Origin: Deltaproteobacteria bacterium
GTDB taxonomy: Bacteria; Desulfobacterota; Syntrophia; Syntrophales; UBA2185
Direction of reading: 5' to 3'
DNA: 64,000 nucleotides
Assembly (NCBI GenBank): GCA_026388545.1
Contig: JAPLJS010000053.1
Location: 23,645 to 87,644 of the forward strand
Below are positions 19,183 through 26,671 of the stretch, one piece after another; within the stretch, counting starts at the first letter, position 1; each line of letters opens with the position of its first letter. A program made the position numbers and the translations under genes. A model generated the notes under the pieces. That model was not told the DNA's origin. It searched no databases and saw nothing but the letters and a program-made list of their open reading frames with translations.

Positions 19183-19677
19183 ATGAAGCGGATAGTTTTA
19201 AGTATCATACTTGTTCTTAGTGTCGGAACTGGTTTCGCATTTGGGCAAGACAAAAAAGACGAACCGACCGCGCGGTTTGTGTTGCCAACGAAACGGGCGC
19301 TGAACTGGAGCAAGCCGGTGAAATGCTTCGCCATAGCCTCGGCGGCCTTGTTCAAGGAAGATCGCGAGATGGAAGACTTCAAACATAGTAAACTGAGCAT
19401 TTATGTTAAAAAGGGCACAGACAAACTGAGGCTGTGGCTTGAAGGCGAGACTCTAACAGTTCAGAATGGCGATCAGAAGCCAGATCGTTATCAAGTCAGT
19501 GGGCACCGAAATAATTTTCTTGTCGCAGTTCATTATGGCGGCTTAGTGCCGGCTGTGAATTCTATCGCCGTGAACGAAGAAAACGGGTTCGCTGTCTGGT
19601 CATTAAGCGAGCCGATGTTAGTACCAGTGTCCGAATACCCATATGGGCAGAGCGTGTACATGCAGTGTACCAATTAA
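19183..19677 (+). CDS. Secreted protein, unknown (cassette-like gene)
   Basis: A 164-residue protein with a Sec signal peptide (MKRIVLSIILVLSVGTGFAFG). The mature domain is rich in beta strands and has no recognised motif. ATG 19183 follows AGGAG (19171-19175); an upstream GTG at 19147 would spoil the signal peptide. It lies between the attC-like site and a second left-core sequence GTTTAAC (19733-19739), consistent with a gene cassette. Confidence 0.65.
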   Translation: MKRIVLSIILVLSVGTGFAFGQDKKDEPTARFVLPTKRALNWSKPVKCFAIASAALFKEDREMEDFKHSKLSIYVKKGTDKLRLWLEGETLTVQNGDQKPDRYQVSGHRNNFLVAVHYGGLVPAVNSIAVNEENGFAVWSLSEPMLVPVSEYPYGQSVYMQCTN

Positions 19678-19732
19678 CGGCAACTGATTTACTTAATCCT
19701 GAATAATACGAAAACGGGAAATAAAAAAAGCT

Positions 19733-19739
19733 GTTTAAC
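19733..19739 (+). other. Left core site of a truncated attC
   Basis: GTTTAAC fits RYYYAAC and is followed by AA as in the intact site, but the right half is missing and is replaced within 30 bases by a palindromic element (19766-19852). Confidence 0.35.
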
Positions 19740-19765
19740 AAATCGTGCAACTCAATAGGGAAAAT

Positions 19766-19852
19766 TCCGGGGACATAATATAGATTAATTATGCAGATTA
19801 ATTTTAACTTTTACCATCGTTTTGAAATAATGTGTATTATTCCCCCAGATTA
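19766..19852. repeat. REP/RAYT-like palindromic element
   Basis: GGGGACATAATA near 19769 is matched in inverse by TGTATTATTCCCCC near 19838. The same GGACATAATA core with an inverted partner recurs at 23270-23318. Such elements are often tied to REP-associated tyrosine transposases, none of which is in the window. Confidence 0.5.
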
Positions 19853-19942
19853 TGCTCCAGATTATGCTGTCGGGTAATTTCCCTTGAATTGCCCTGCTTT
19901 TTAGGTAAGGATAGGGTTATATTTTAAAAACAAGGGGGTACG

Positions 19943-21652
19943 ATGAAAAAGACGTTTTTCTTAATAACATTTACCTTTATCCTCTTTTTCTTTTTATTCA
20001 CCACCCCATGCACTGCGAAACAGATGAACATACTGGTACACCCCTTTGAGAATACAGGGGATAAGGAATACTCCTGGATATCAGCAGGTATGACAGATAC
20101 CGTCATAACTGACCTCACGCGTATTCAAAATATCAGTGTTGTCTCCAATCAAGACAGGAAGAAGATCCTTGAAGAGATGAAGTTCATCTTCTCCGGTCTT
20201 GTAGAAGAAGACAGGATGATGAAACTCGGCAAGCTCACGGGTGCCAATGTTATCTTCACGGGAAGCTATCTCGTATCAGGTAGCCGCATAAGGGTACATG
20301 CGAGACTTGTAAATGTAGAGACAGGCAAGGTAGAAAGCTCCACCAAGATAGACGGCACCCTAAATGCTATCTTTGACGTACAGGATAAGGTGGTATTTAC
20401 CTTGATGGGTGAGACAGAGAAAATCACCATAGCCGACATTAGACCTGTAAAACTTACCGAACAAGACAGGATGAAGATAGAGGAGAAACCCAAACCCAAA
20501 TTAACCGCCTATGAGTGGTATGCAAAAGGCTTAGAGGTTCAGGATACCAACCCTAAAGAGGCGCTTACCAATTTCAAGAAGGCTCTCGATATTGACCCTA
20601 ACTACACCGATGCATTGATGGAAGCAGGTTTTACTGCGGGGAGTACACTAAACCTCTTCAGTGAAGCCCTCGGATATCTTGAGAGGGCCGGGAGAATCTT
20701 TAAGGGCCGCAATGAAACCAAATCTTCAGGTTATGCCTTGCTCATGATGAACATCGGCATTGTATACTGGAAGAAGGGCCATCTTGACCATGCGCTGGAA
20801 TACTACCTGAACTCCCAAACCATAAGGGACGGGCTGGGGTTACAGAATACCGCCGATTATGCCGGTCTCATGATGAATATCGGCAATGTTTACAAGGACA
20901 AGAGCCAACTTGACCGTGCACTGGAATACTACCTAAACTCCCAATCCATTTATGACAGGCTGGGATTGAAGAATATCGCCAATTATGCCTTGCTCATGAA
21001 TAACATCGGCACTGTTTACCAGGATAAGAGTCAACTTGATCGTGCGTTGGAATACTACCTAAACTCCCAATCCATTTATGACAGGCTGGGACTGAAGAAT
21101 ATCGCCGATTATGCCGGTCTCATGAATAACATCGGCATTGTTTACAAGAGCAAGGGCCAGCTTGACCGTGCGCTGGAATACTACCTGAAAGACAAATCCC
21201 TTGAGGACAGGCTCGGGTTACAGAATACTGCCGGTTATGCCAGTCTTATGATGAGCATCGGCAATGTTCACAAGAGCAAGGGCCAGCTTGACCGTGCGTT
21301 GGACTACTACCTAAATTCTCAAACCATAAGGGACAGGTTGGGGTTACAGAATACTGCCGGTTATGCCGGTCTCATGAATAACATGGCTACGCTATACGAA
21401 AAACAGGGTCAACGTGACCGTGCGCTGGAATACTACCTGAACACCCAAACCATAAGCGACGGGCTGGGGTTACAGAATACCGCCGATTATGCCGGTCTCA
21501 TGATGAACATGGCTGTGCTATACGAAAAACAGGGTCAACGTGACATGGCAGGGAGGTATTACAGGATGGCATATGATACATTTGTGAGGTCTGACTATTC
21601 AGGGGAATGGAAAGACAAGGCTCTTAATAATGCAAAAAGGCTGGGGTACTGA
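19943..21652 (+). CDS. Secreted CsgG/FlgO-like domain plus TPR array protein
   Basis: A 569-residue protein with a signal peptide (to TTPCTA, ~residue 25). The first domain (about 28-170: MNILVHPFENTGDKEYSWIS...ANVIFTGSYLVSGSRIRVHARL) resembles the CsgG/FlgO/TolB-N fold used by periplasmic lipoprotein assembly factors. From about residue 185 come TPR helices, and from residue 270 six 42-residue units are nearly identical (NIGxVYxxKxQLDRALEYYLN...). A seventh unit is diverged. Likely role: periplasmic protein-protein scaffold. GGGGG precedes the ATG. It is inside the 18-26 kb island. Confidence 0.82.
   Translation: MKKTFFLITFTFILFFFLFTTPCTAKQMNILVHPFENTGDKEYSWISAGMTDTVITDLTRIQNISVVSNQDRKKILEEMKFIFSGLVEEDRMMKLGKLTGANVIFTGSYLVSGSRIRVHARLVNVETGKVESSTKIDGTLNAIFDVQDKVVFTLMGETEKITIADIRPVKLTEQDRMKIEEKPKPKLTAYEWYAKGLEVQDTNPKEALTNFKKALDIDPNYTDALMEAGFTAGSTLNLFSEALGYLERAGRIFKGRNETKSSGYALLMMNIGIVYWKKGHLDHALEYYLNSQTIRDGLGLQNTADYAGLMMNIGNVYKDKSQLDRALEYYLNSQSIYDRLGLKNIANYALLMNNIGTVYQDKSQLDRALEYYLNSQSIYDRLGLKNIADYAGLMNNIGIVYKSKGQLDRALEYYLKDKSLEDRLGLQNTAGYASLMMSIGNVHKSKGQLDRALDYYLNSQTIRDRLGLQNTAGYAGLMNNMATLYEKQGQRDRALEYYLNTQTISDGLGLQNTADYAGLMMNMAVLYEKQGQRDMAGRYYRMAYDTFVRSDYSGEWKDKALNNAKRLGY
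20750..21505 (+). repeat. Six 126-bp tandem repeats within the TPR gene
   Basis: Units begin at 20750, 20876, 21002, 21128, 21254 and 21380, each 126 bases (42 codons). The nucleotide identity between neighbours is high, especially around the second and third units, suggesting recent duplication or gene conversion. Confidence 0.85.
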
Positions 21653-21907
21653 AATTAAGGTAGAGGCAATGAACGACCCCGCCGCAAGCAGCGGGGTATC
21701 TCCGGAAGTTATATTTCATTCGCCGCAAGCGGCGGGCATTGTACTGAGGATCATTTCGTTGACGTCAACAAAATGATCGAGACCAAACAGCGCAAGCGAC
21801 TCGGCAAGGCTGAGACGCCTGCAAAGAAGAAAAGCGATGACAAATAAAGGAAACGGTCTCATAAAATACGTTAATTGCCGCCTGTTTAGTTGTAAATTAA
21901 CGATATA
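21653..21907. other. Gap with hairpin and a short coding remnant
   Basis: A hairpin ACCCCGC/GCGGGGT (21676-21697) follows the TPR gene. Downstream, a plus-strand frame ending in a stop at 21847 reads EDHFVDVNKMIETKQ...KKKSDDK with a typical basic tail but no start; it looks like the C-terminus of a lost gene. Its family is not recognised. Confidence 0.4.
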
Positions 21908-21936
21908 TTGACAAATACCCGTTAATCATGTATGGT
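21908..21936 (+). promoter_or_regulatory. Promoter of the Fic gene with TTAACG/CGTTAA operator-like sites
   Basis: TTGACA (21908-21913), a 17-base spacer and TATGGT (21931-21936). Transcription would start about at ATG 21943, i.e. a leaderless mRNA. CGTTAA occurs at 21869-21874 and 21920-21925, and its inverse TTAACG at 21897-21902, flanking the -35 box. Confidence 0.55.
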
Positions 21937-21942
21937 TTATCT

Positions 21943-22824
21943 ATGGCAACAACGAATCCCGCAAAAAACGTTCTCAAAGACCTTAAGGCCGAATACGACC
22001 GGCTTGCCCAGGGCAAAGAATCTTTACTGACAATTATTGATGAAGCCGAGCTTCCAGAAAGCGTTTTCAATTCCAACGCCATCGAGAATTCAACGCTGAC
22101 GCTCAAGGAGACGGAGCGCATTCTGCTGGAGATGGAAGTTTCCCGTCGGGTATCGGTGCGGGAAGTTTTTGAAGCAAAAAACCTCGCCCGGGTGATGGAA
22201 TATACCCGAAGCAAAGAGCAGACAGCGGAGCTTTCCTCGGAGATGATTCAGCTTCTGCACAGAATGCTGATCGGCAATATCAACGATGAGATTGCCGGGC
22301 GTTTCCGCACCACGGGCGAATATGTTCGTGTGGGAACCCATATTGCACCGGCGCCGGAACAGGTGGTACCCATGATGGAAACAATTCTGCGGGAATATGC
22401 CGCCGACCACACCAATTACTTTACCGATAAGATCGCCAAATTCCATCTTGATTTCGAAACGATCCATCCGTTTTGCGACGGCAACGGCAGAATAGGTCGC
22501 GTAATTATCAATTTCCAGCTCAGGCGCCTGGGTTTCCCCGACATCATCATCCGGGATAAAGAGAAGCGGCTTTATTATGCCTCGTTCAATGAATATCGCG
22601 CTGCAAACAATGCCAAACCAATGGAGAAGATGGTTACTCTCGCTCTCATGGAATCGCTGCACAAAAGAATTACCTATCTACGCAGCGAAAAGATAACCAC
22701 GCTTACCGATTGCGCGAAAAAAAGCCAGAAATCAATCAACACCTTGCTTAACGCCGCCCACCGACAGACGATTCCGGCTTTCCGTGAAAAAGGTGTTTGG
22801 AAAATTGGAGATTACAACCCATGA
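21943..22824 (+). CDS. Fic family AMP-transferase with C-terminal helix-turn-helix
   Basis: A 293-residue Fic protein. The catalytic motif HPFCDGNGRIGR (family HxFx(D/E)GNGRxxR) is complete, so it should transfer AMP (or another nucleotide part) to a protein hydroxyl. An N-terminal SNAIEN sequence near residue 45 matches the inhibitory (S/T)xxxE(G/N) helix of class II Fic proteins. The last ~55 residues look like a winged or plain helix-turn-helix (LTDCAKKSQKSINTLLNAA), suggesting autoregulation at the CGTTAA sites. ATG 21943 is chosen because the promoter ends just before it; ATG 21928 is inside the spacer. It overlaps the next reading frame by ATGA. Confidence 0.87.
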   Translation: MATTNPAKNVLKDLKAEYDRLAQGKESLLTIIDEAELPESVFNSNAIENSTLTLKETERILLEMEVSRRVSVREVFEAKNLARVMEYTRSKEQTAELSSEMIQLLHRMLIGNINDEIAGRFRTTGEYVRVGTHIAPAPEQVVPMMETILREYAADHTNYFTDKIAKFHLDFETIHPFCDGNGRIGRVIINFQLRRLGFPDIIIRDKEKRLYYASFNEYRAANNAKPMEKMVTLALMESLHKRITYLRSEKITTLTDCAKKSQKSINTLLNAAHRQTIPAFREKGVWKIGDYNP

Positions 22825-23184
22825 ACGAAGCGGAAACCGGAGCGGAGCTGATCGACCCGAAGCTGAAAGAAAGGACAAATAATGGCCGTGCATTTCAAGC
22901 TTGACTATGTGAACACGGACGGCGACATTTCCAACTACTACCCGGATTTTATGGTCAAGCTGTCCGATAAGCGGATTACCATTGTCGAAACCAAAGGGCG
23001 GGAAGATTTGGATGTGCCGCTGAAGATGGCGCGGCTGCGGCAATGGTGCGAAGACATCAACCGGGTGCAGACAGACGTGGAGTACGACTTCGTTTACGTG
23101 GACGAAGAAAGTTTTGAAAAATACAAGCCAACTTCATTCCGGCAATTGCTGGCGGGATTCAAGGAATACAAAGGGAAAATATAA
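22821..23184 (+). pseudogene. Restriction endonuclease R-subunit remnant, internal deletion
   Basis: The start ATG (22821) overlaps the Fic stop and reads MNEAETGAELIDPKLKE, the usual start of HsdR/type III-like restriction subunits, but meets a stop after about 27 codons. In another frame, 22882-23184 encodes the C-terminal part of a PD-(D/E)xK nuclease-like domain (YYPDFMVKL...ITIVETKGRED). The helicase middle (several hundred codons) is missing, so this is the ends of one gene joined by deletion and frameshift. Confidence 0.7.
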
Positions 23185-23269
23185 GCGGGTAACCGGAAGA
23201 TTTTCTCCCCCAGTCCCCACACCACCCGGCATGCGGGTCCGCACCGGGCGGGGTTCCGTGGGGTACCGC

Positions 23270-23318
23270 GGACATAATACCTATTCCCATTGACATGTAG
23301 ATATTGTGTATTATGTCC
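23270..23318. repeat. REP/RAYT-like palindrome
   Basis: GGACATAATAC (23270-23280) and its exact inverse GTATTATGTCC (23308-23318), 27 bases apart. The loop contains CCCATTGACATGTA, which recurs at 25753-25766. The adjacent G/C-rich stretch 23210-23260 forms CCCGG/CCGGG hairpins that resemble group II intron tails, but no intron protein is present. Confidence 0.6.
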
Positions 23319-23404
23319 CCTGAATTCCGTACAATCGGCTGGAGGCGTCGCGGACAGCCGTGCGCCTCGGCTCCCCGTTGGGTGAAGAATAAAGGAGAAT
23401 GATT

Positions 23405-23959
23405 TTGGGAGCAAAGCAAAAATCCAATAGTCAGGCTTGGTCAGATGTGAAGGCAGCAGTGGCCAGCCTGGGAGAGAAGCAATTAATCAAACTGGTCTCG
23501 GACCTTTATTTCTTATCCAAGGAAAACCAGGCATTTCTGCATGCCCGGTTCGCTGTTGGCGGCGACACGCTCACCCCATACAAGAAGACGATAAGTACCT
23601 GCATGTACCCGGACGTTTACACCAACAAACCAATTGAAGTCTCCAAAGCTAAGAAAGCTATCAGTAGCTATTCGAAGGCTGTGGGAGACCCCCTCGGCGA
23701 AGCGGAATTGATGACCTTCTTTGTAGAGTGCGGAAACAAGTTCACAGTGGATTTTGGCGACATAAATGAGGTCTTTTATGACGCCCTGAACCGAATGTAC
23801 CGACGGGCTATAGACAAAGTCCTCAGCCTTACGGAAGAGCAACAGGGCGAATTCAAAGGCAGGCTGGAAGCAATCATGACTTCATCTTCAAAAATTGGGT
23901 GGGGCTATCACGACATGCTCTGCGACGACTATTATAATGCCTTCCCCGAGGATGAGTAG
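23405..23959 (+). CDS. Helical protein of unknown function
   Basis: A 184-residue soluble, mainly helical protein (VAALGEK-like N-terminus: AAVASLGEKQLIKLVSDLYF). I see no catalytic motif, signal peptide or membrane segment. AGGAG at 23393-23397 is too close for ATG 23399, so TTG 23405 is preferred. It lies alone in the island between a palindrome and the nucleotidyltransferase pair; such proteins are often accessory. Confidence 0.6.
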   Translation: MGAKQKSNSQAWSDVKAAVASLGEKQLIKLVSDLYFLSKENQAFLHARFAVGGDTLTPYKKTISTCMYPDVYTNKPIEVSKAKKAISSYSKAVGDPLGEAELMTFFVECGNKFTVDFGDINEVFYDALNRMYRRAIDKVLSLTEEQQGEFKGRLEAIMTSSSKIGWGYHDMLCDDYYNAFPEDE

Positions 23960-24046
23960 TCACCGACCAGGCGACGAACTGACCCGCGCAACTGACTTCA
24001 ATTGTTATGCATTGAAAAATAGATTAATCTATAGTAAATAATCAAT

Positions 24047-24247
24047 ATGAATACAAAAATATCTCACAATCGCGATGATGAATCTATTGAAGCCAAGGTC
24101 GAATGGTTCCGATCATTATCCATAGAGGAAAGGATGGAATTGCTGTGCTGTTTTACAGATTTAGCCTTGGCATTGAATCCTGATATTTTGGAAAAGAAAG
24201 ATGATCAACCGTTTAATAGACGTATTCGAGTCCTTTCAAAAATTTGA
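24047..24247 (+). CDS. Small helical partner of nucleotidyltransferase
   Basis: A 66-residue protein (VEWFRSLSIEERMELLCCFTDLALALN) of a type often seen just upstream of minimal nucleotidyltransferases. Its 3' end overlaps the next gene by 47 bases, so the two are translationally linked. Function unknown; a toxin-antitoxin-like partnership is possible. Confidence 0.6.
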   Translation: MNTKISHNRDDESIEAKVEWFRSLSIEERMELLCCFTDLALALNPDILEKKDDQPFNRRIRVLSKI

Positions 24248-24656
24248 TGTGAAATACCTCGTGATAGGAGGTATCGCAGCCGTTTTATACGGAGTCCCAA
24301 GAGCCACATTTGATTTAGATATCCTCATTGAAGCCAGCGAAGAAAATGCCCGCCGTTTACTAGACGCCCTTTTGGATGCCGGTCTGGGTACAGCCTCACT
24401 AACGAATAAAGACGAAATCCTTTCGAACGAAATAACCATCTTCAAAGATCGAGTGCGTATCGACGTACAAATAAAGACCCCAGGGTTAATTTTCGAGGAT
24501 GCATGGAAGCGTAAGCAAATAATAAATTATCAGGGACAGGAGTTTTATATTGTTTGCCTGGAGGATTTAGTGGCATCAAAAAAAGCAGCAGGTAGAACCA
24601 CCGATCTTGAAGATGTCCGCTTGTTAGAACTTCCGGACAACAAATACAAAGCATAA
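24201..24656 (+). CDS. Nucleotidyltransferase (AbiEii/MNT-like)
   Basis: A 151-residue protein with the pol-beta fold signature: VIGGIAAVLYGVPRATFDLDI holds the GG and the DxD metal pair, split here as GGIAAVLYG and TFDLDILIEA; a third acidic site may be RIDVQI. It resembles AbiEii-type toxins and MNT antitoxins that nucleotidylate tRNA or partner proteins. With the overlapping small gene it forms a likely two-gene defence or addiction unit. Confidence 0.75.
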   Translation: MINRLIDVFESFQKFDVKYLVIGGIAAVLYGVPRATFDLDILIEASEENARRLLDALLDAGLGTASLTNKDEILSNEITIFKDRVRIDVQIKTPGLIFEDAWKRKQIINYQGQEFYIVCLEDLVASKKAAGRTTDLEDVRLLELPDNKYKA

Positions 24657-24724
24657 TAAGGCTCTTTCAGCCGGACGCGGATAAATCCGTGCCGCTGAAG
24701 ATCTTCGATCCGAAAGATGAAGAG

Positions 24725-25057
24725 ATGAATAAGCGACTCCGCAAGAAGAAACATTATGGCGAGTTCACTGAATGGGGGCGGCAACTCATCGTTACCCGAA
24801 ATCGAAAGGACGAATTCGACGAGTTTTTTGAGGACTTTATCGTACAAGCCGTTGAAGCGGCCGGATGCTACTGTGGAGGCGGCGGCAGTAATGACAGGCT
24901 TGACGTGGTTGTTGAGCTTGGCCGTCGTTCGGGCGATCCTGACGCAAGGCTGAAGAAAATTACGGCATGGCTTGATGCTCGCCCCGACGTACAGAGCTGG
25001 AGGGTGGGCGAGGAGTTCAACGTCTGGCACGGGAATTTCGAGGATATTGGGGAGTAG
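24725..25057 (+). CDS. YggL family ribosome-associated protein
   Basis: A 110-residue protein resembling YggL (DUF469): NKRLRKKKHYGEFTEWG at the start, a central CYCGGGGSNDRLDVVVELG glycine-rich strand, and a C-terminal WHGNFEDIGE. YggL binds the 50S subunit. ATG 24725 fits the family's start (basic RLRKK); a GTG at 24689 would add 12 residues. It sits among addiction genes and may have travelled with the island. Confidence 0.75.
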   Translation: MNKRLRKKKHYGEFTEWGRQLIVTRNRKDEFDEFFEDFIVQAVEAAGCYCGGGGSNDRLDVVVELGRRSGDPDARLKKITAWLDARPDVQSWRVGEEFNVWHGNFEDIGE

Positions 25058-25183
25058 ATCGGGAAATGCAGATGCCGGCTCTCCGGGACGGAGGCGGCAC
25101 GTGCTAAAGGAATTTTTTTGACGCCTCGTTTAAAATAACCTATATTGAGCATCAAATAATGGTTTTATATTGGAGGCACATAC

Positions 25184-25429
25184 ATGGATTATCTCCTGGC
25201 AAAATCGTCTGTCAGTATCACGGACCTGAAAAAAAACCCTTCGGCAATTATCAGGGAGGCTGAGGGGGCGCCTGTGGCTATACTGAATCACAACAGGCCT
25301 TCCGCATATATTGTTCCGGCGGATACGTTTGAGGCAATGCTGGAAAAACTGGACGATCTGGAAATCGCAAGGATTGTCAAGGAGCGGAAAAAGGAAAAGA
25401 CCATCCGGGTGCCTCTCAATGAGTTATAA
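25184..25429 (+). CDS. Antitoxin, Phd/YefM family
   Basis: An 81-residue antitoxin with the Phd/YefM N-terminal DNA-binding domain (SVSITDLKKNPSAIIREAEG...PVAILNHNRPSAYIV) and an acidic/basic tail that wraps the toxin. It overlaps the RelE gene by 11 bases, antitoxin first, the common order. It should repress the pair's own promoter. Confidence 0.9.
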   Translation: MDYLLAKSSVSITDLKKNPSAIIREAEGAPVAILNHNRPSAYIVPADTFEAMLEKLDDLEIARIVKERKKEKTIRVPLNEL

Positions 25430-25703
25430 CCTTGAATTCAAGGAATCCGCTCTCAAGGAATGGGGTAAGCTGGACAGGCCGATAAGGGAACAATTCAAAA
25501 AGAAACTTTCTAAACGTCTTGAAAATCCGAAGGTTGAGGTGGACAAGGTCAGTGAGTTGGTAAATACGTACAAGATTAAGCTCCGTGCCGTGGGGCTGCG
25601 TCTGGTCTATGCCGTTGACGATGAAACAAACACCCTCACTGTTTATGCCGTGGGGAAAAGAGATAAAATGACGGCCTGTCGAAAGGCCAAGGAACGAGCA
25701 TAA
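25419..25703 (+). CDS. Toxin, RelE/ParE family
   Basis: A 94-residue RelE-fold protein starting MSYNLEFKESALKEWGKLD and ending with AVGKRDKMTACRKAKERA, both typical of RelE mRNA interferases; basic residues needed for ribosomal mRNA cleavage are present (LRAVGLRLVYAV). ATG 25419 lies inside the antitoxin gene. The module looks intact. Confidence 0.9.
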   Translation: MSYNLEFKESALKEWGKLDRPIREQFKKKLSKRLENPKVEVDKVSELVNTYKIKLRAVGLRLVYAVDDETNTLTVYAVGKRDKMTACRKAKERA

Positions 25704-25755
25704 CAGGGGGGATTATTATGAGAGGGTTCAGGGTAGAAAATAGGGACACTTCCCA

Positions 25756-25786
25756 TTGACATGTATGCATGGCTTATGCATACATG
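25756..25786 (+). promoter_or_regulatory. Palindromic operator/promoter of vapB
   Basis: CATGTATGCAT (25760-25770) and its exact inverse ATGCATACATG (25776-25786) around a 5-base loop, overlapping a TTGACA at 25756-25761. It lies 33 bases before the VapB start and would suit binding by a VapB dimer. Confidence 0.55.
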
Positions 25787-25818
25787 GGCATATGAACTCT
25801 CTCCCAGGGGGTGAAAAT

Positions 25819-26013
25819 ATGAGAACAACATTAAACATCGAAGACCACTTGGTTGATAAAGCGTCCAAGCTAACGGGAATTAAGGAGAAAACCATGTTGG
25901 TCAAGCTCGGTTTGGAGGCATTGATCGCCAGAGAAAGCGCTAAAAGACTCGCAAAATTGGGCGGCACGGAGAAAGGGTTGAAAGCGATACCGCGAAGGAA
26001 GGTCACAGTTTAA
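25819..26013 (+). CDS. VapB-type antitoxin
   Basis: A 64-residue protein with the ribbon-helix-helix start MRTTLNIEDHLVDKASKLTG typical of type II VapB (DUF2191) antitoxins and a basic tail. ATG 25819 follows GGGGGTGAAA. It is followed after 2 bases by a truncated VapC, so it may now be an orphan antitoxin. Confidence 0.8.
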   Translation: MRTTLNIEDHLVDKASKLTGIKEKTMLVKLGLEALIARESAKRLAKLGGTEKGLKAIPRRKVTV

Positions 26014-26015
26014 AA

Positions 26016-26213
26016 ATGGTCATTGTCGATACATACGTGTGGGTCTCCCATTTTCGAGAGGGGAACACCGAGCTTGCGAATCTGCTCAATAACGGGGAGG
26101 TGGTATGCCATCCTTTTATAGTTGGTGAGCTTGCATGCGGAAATCTAAAGAACCGGAATGAAATACTTTCACTTCTTCAATCCCGTCTCCTGTCCCCTTT
26201 TTCCCTTCCGTAG
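26016..26213 (+). pseudogene. VapC toxin (PIN domain), truncated
   Basis: It starts as a normal VapC (MVIVDTYVWVSHFREGN, first catalytic Asp, then GELACGN with the acidic residue) but after about 57 residues runs into unrelated sequence (SRLLSPFSLP) and stops at 65. A usual VapC has about 130 residues and a third acidic residue, so this copy should be inactive. The break is next to the lipid-operon remnant at 26220. Confidence 0.8.
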
Positions 26214-26219
26214 GAATGA

Positions 26220-26384
26220 CCAATCAATTATTTTCTTACCCGTCAGGATATTTCCAGAAAAACCATTGCGGTTGGATGTTATCTTCGTGTATATACGAAA
26301 CAGCCGACGGCATGGGTTATAACCGGTTTATATCTCATTCTGATCAGTTACGTCATCAACTGGCCTGCCCTCGGTTTTCCATAA
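26220..26384 (+). pseudogene. C-terminal remnant of a membrane protein
   Basis: An open frame without a start reads RQDISRKTIAVGCYLRVY then a clear transmembrane helix (AWVITGLYLILISYVI) and WPALGFP before the stop at 26382-26384. It ends 20 bases before the ACP gene and so looks like the tail of a gene that once stood ahead of that ACP, cut when the island arrived. Family not recognised. Confidence 0.5.
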
Positions 26385-26404
26385 TCAAGCCATAAGGAAA
26401 TGAA

Positions 26405-26671
26405 ATGAATGAATTGATAAATGAACTGAAAGTAAAAATCATCGAGACACTGAACCTCATTGACGTTTCTCCGGCAGATATCGACGAGAATGCCCAGCTC
26501 GTCGGAGGCGATCTTGGGCTTGATTCCATCGATGTCCTGGAACTGGTCATGATGCTTGAAAAAGATTATGGCGTAAAAATTGACAGCAGAGATATCGGCG
26601 TTAAGGTCTTTGCAACGCTTGCGGCCTTGGCGGATTATGTCCACCATTACCGGTCGGAGAAAAATAATTGA
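26405..26671 (+). CDS. Acyl carrier protein
   Basis: An 88-residue ACP with a phosphopantetheine serine in GLDSIDVLEL, close to classic fatty-acid ACPs and to the carriers of aryl polyene loci. Its stop overlaps the TTG start of the next ketosynthase (TTGA), which suggests a fixed 1:1 partnership with that enzyme. Confidence 0.92.
   Translation: MNELINELKVKIIETLNLIDVSPADIDENAQLVGGDLGLDSIDVLELVMMLEKDYGVKIDSRDIGVKVFATLAALADYVHHYRSEKNN

Noticed and set aside
23210..23262. Possible group II intron 3' end (G/C-rich hairpins)
   Set aside because: No intron-encoded protein and no domain V that I could define; kept only as a comment.
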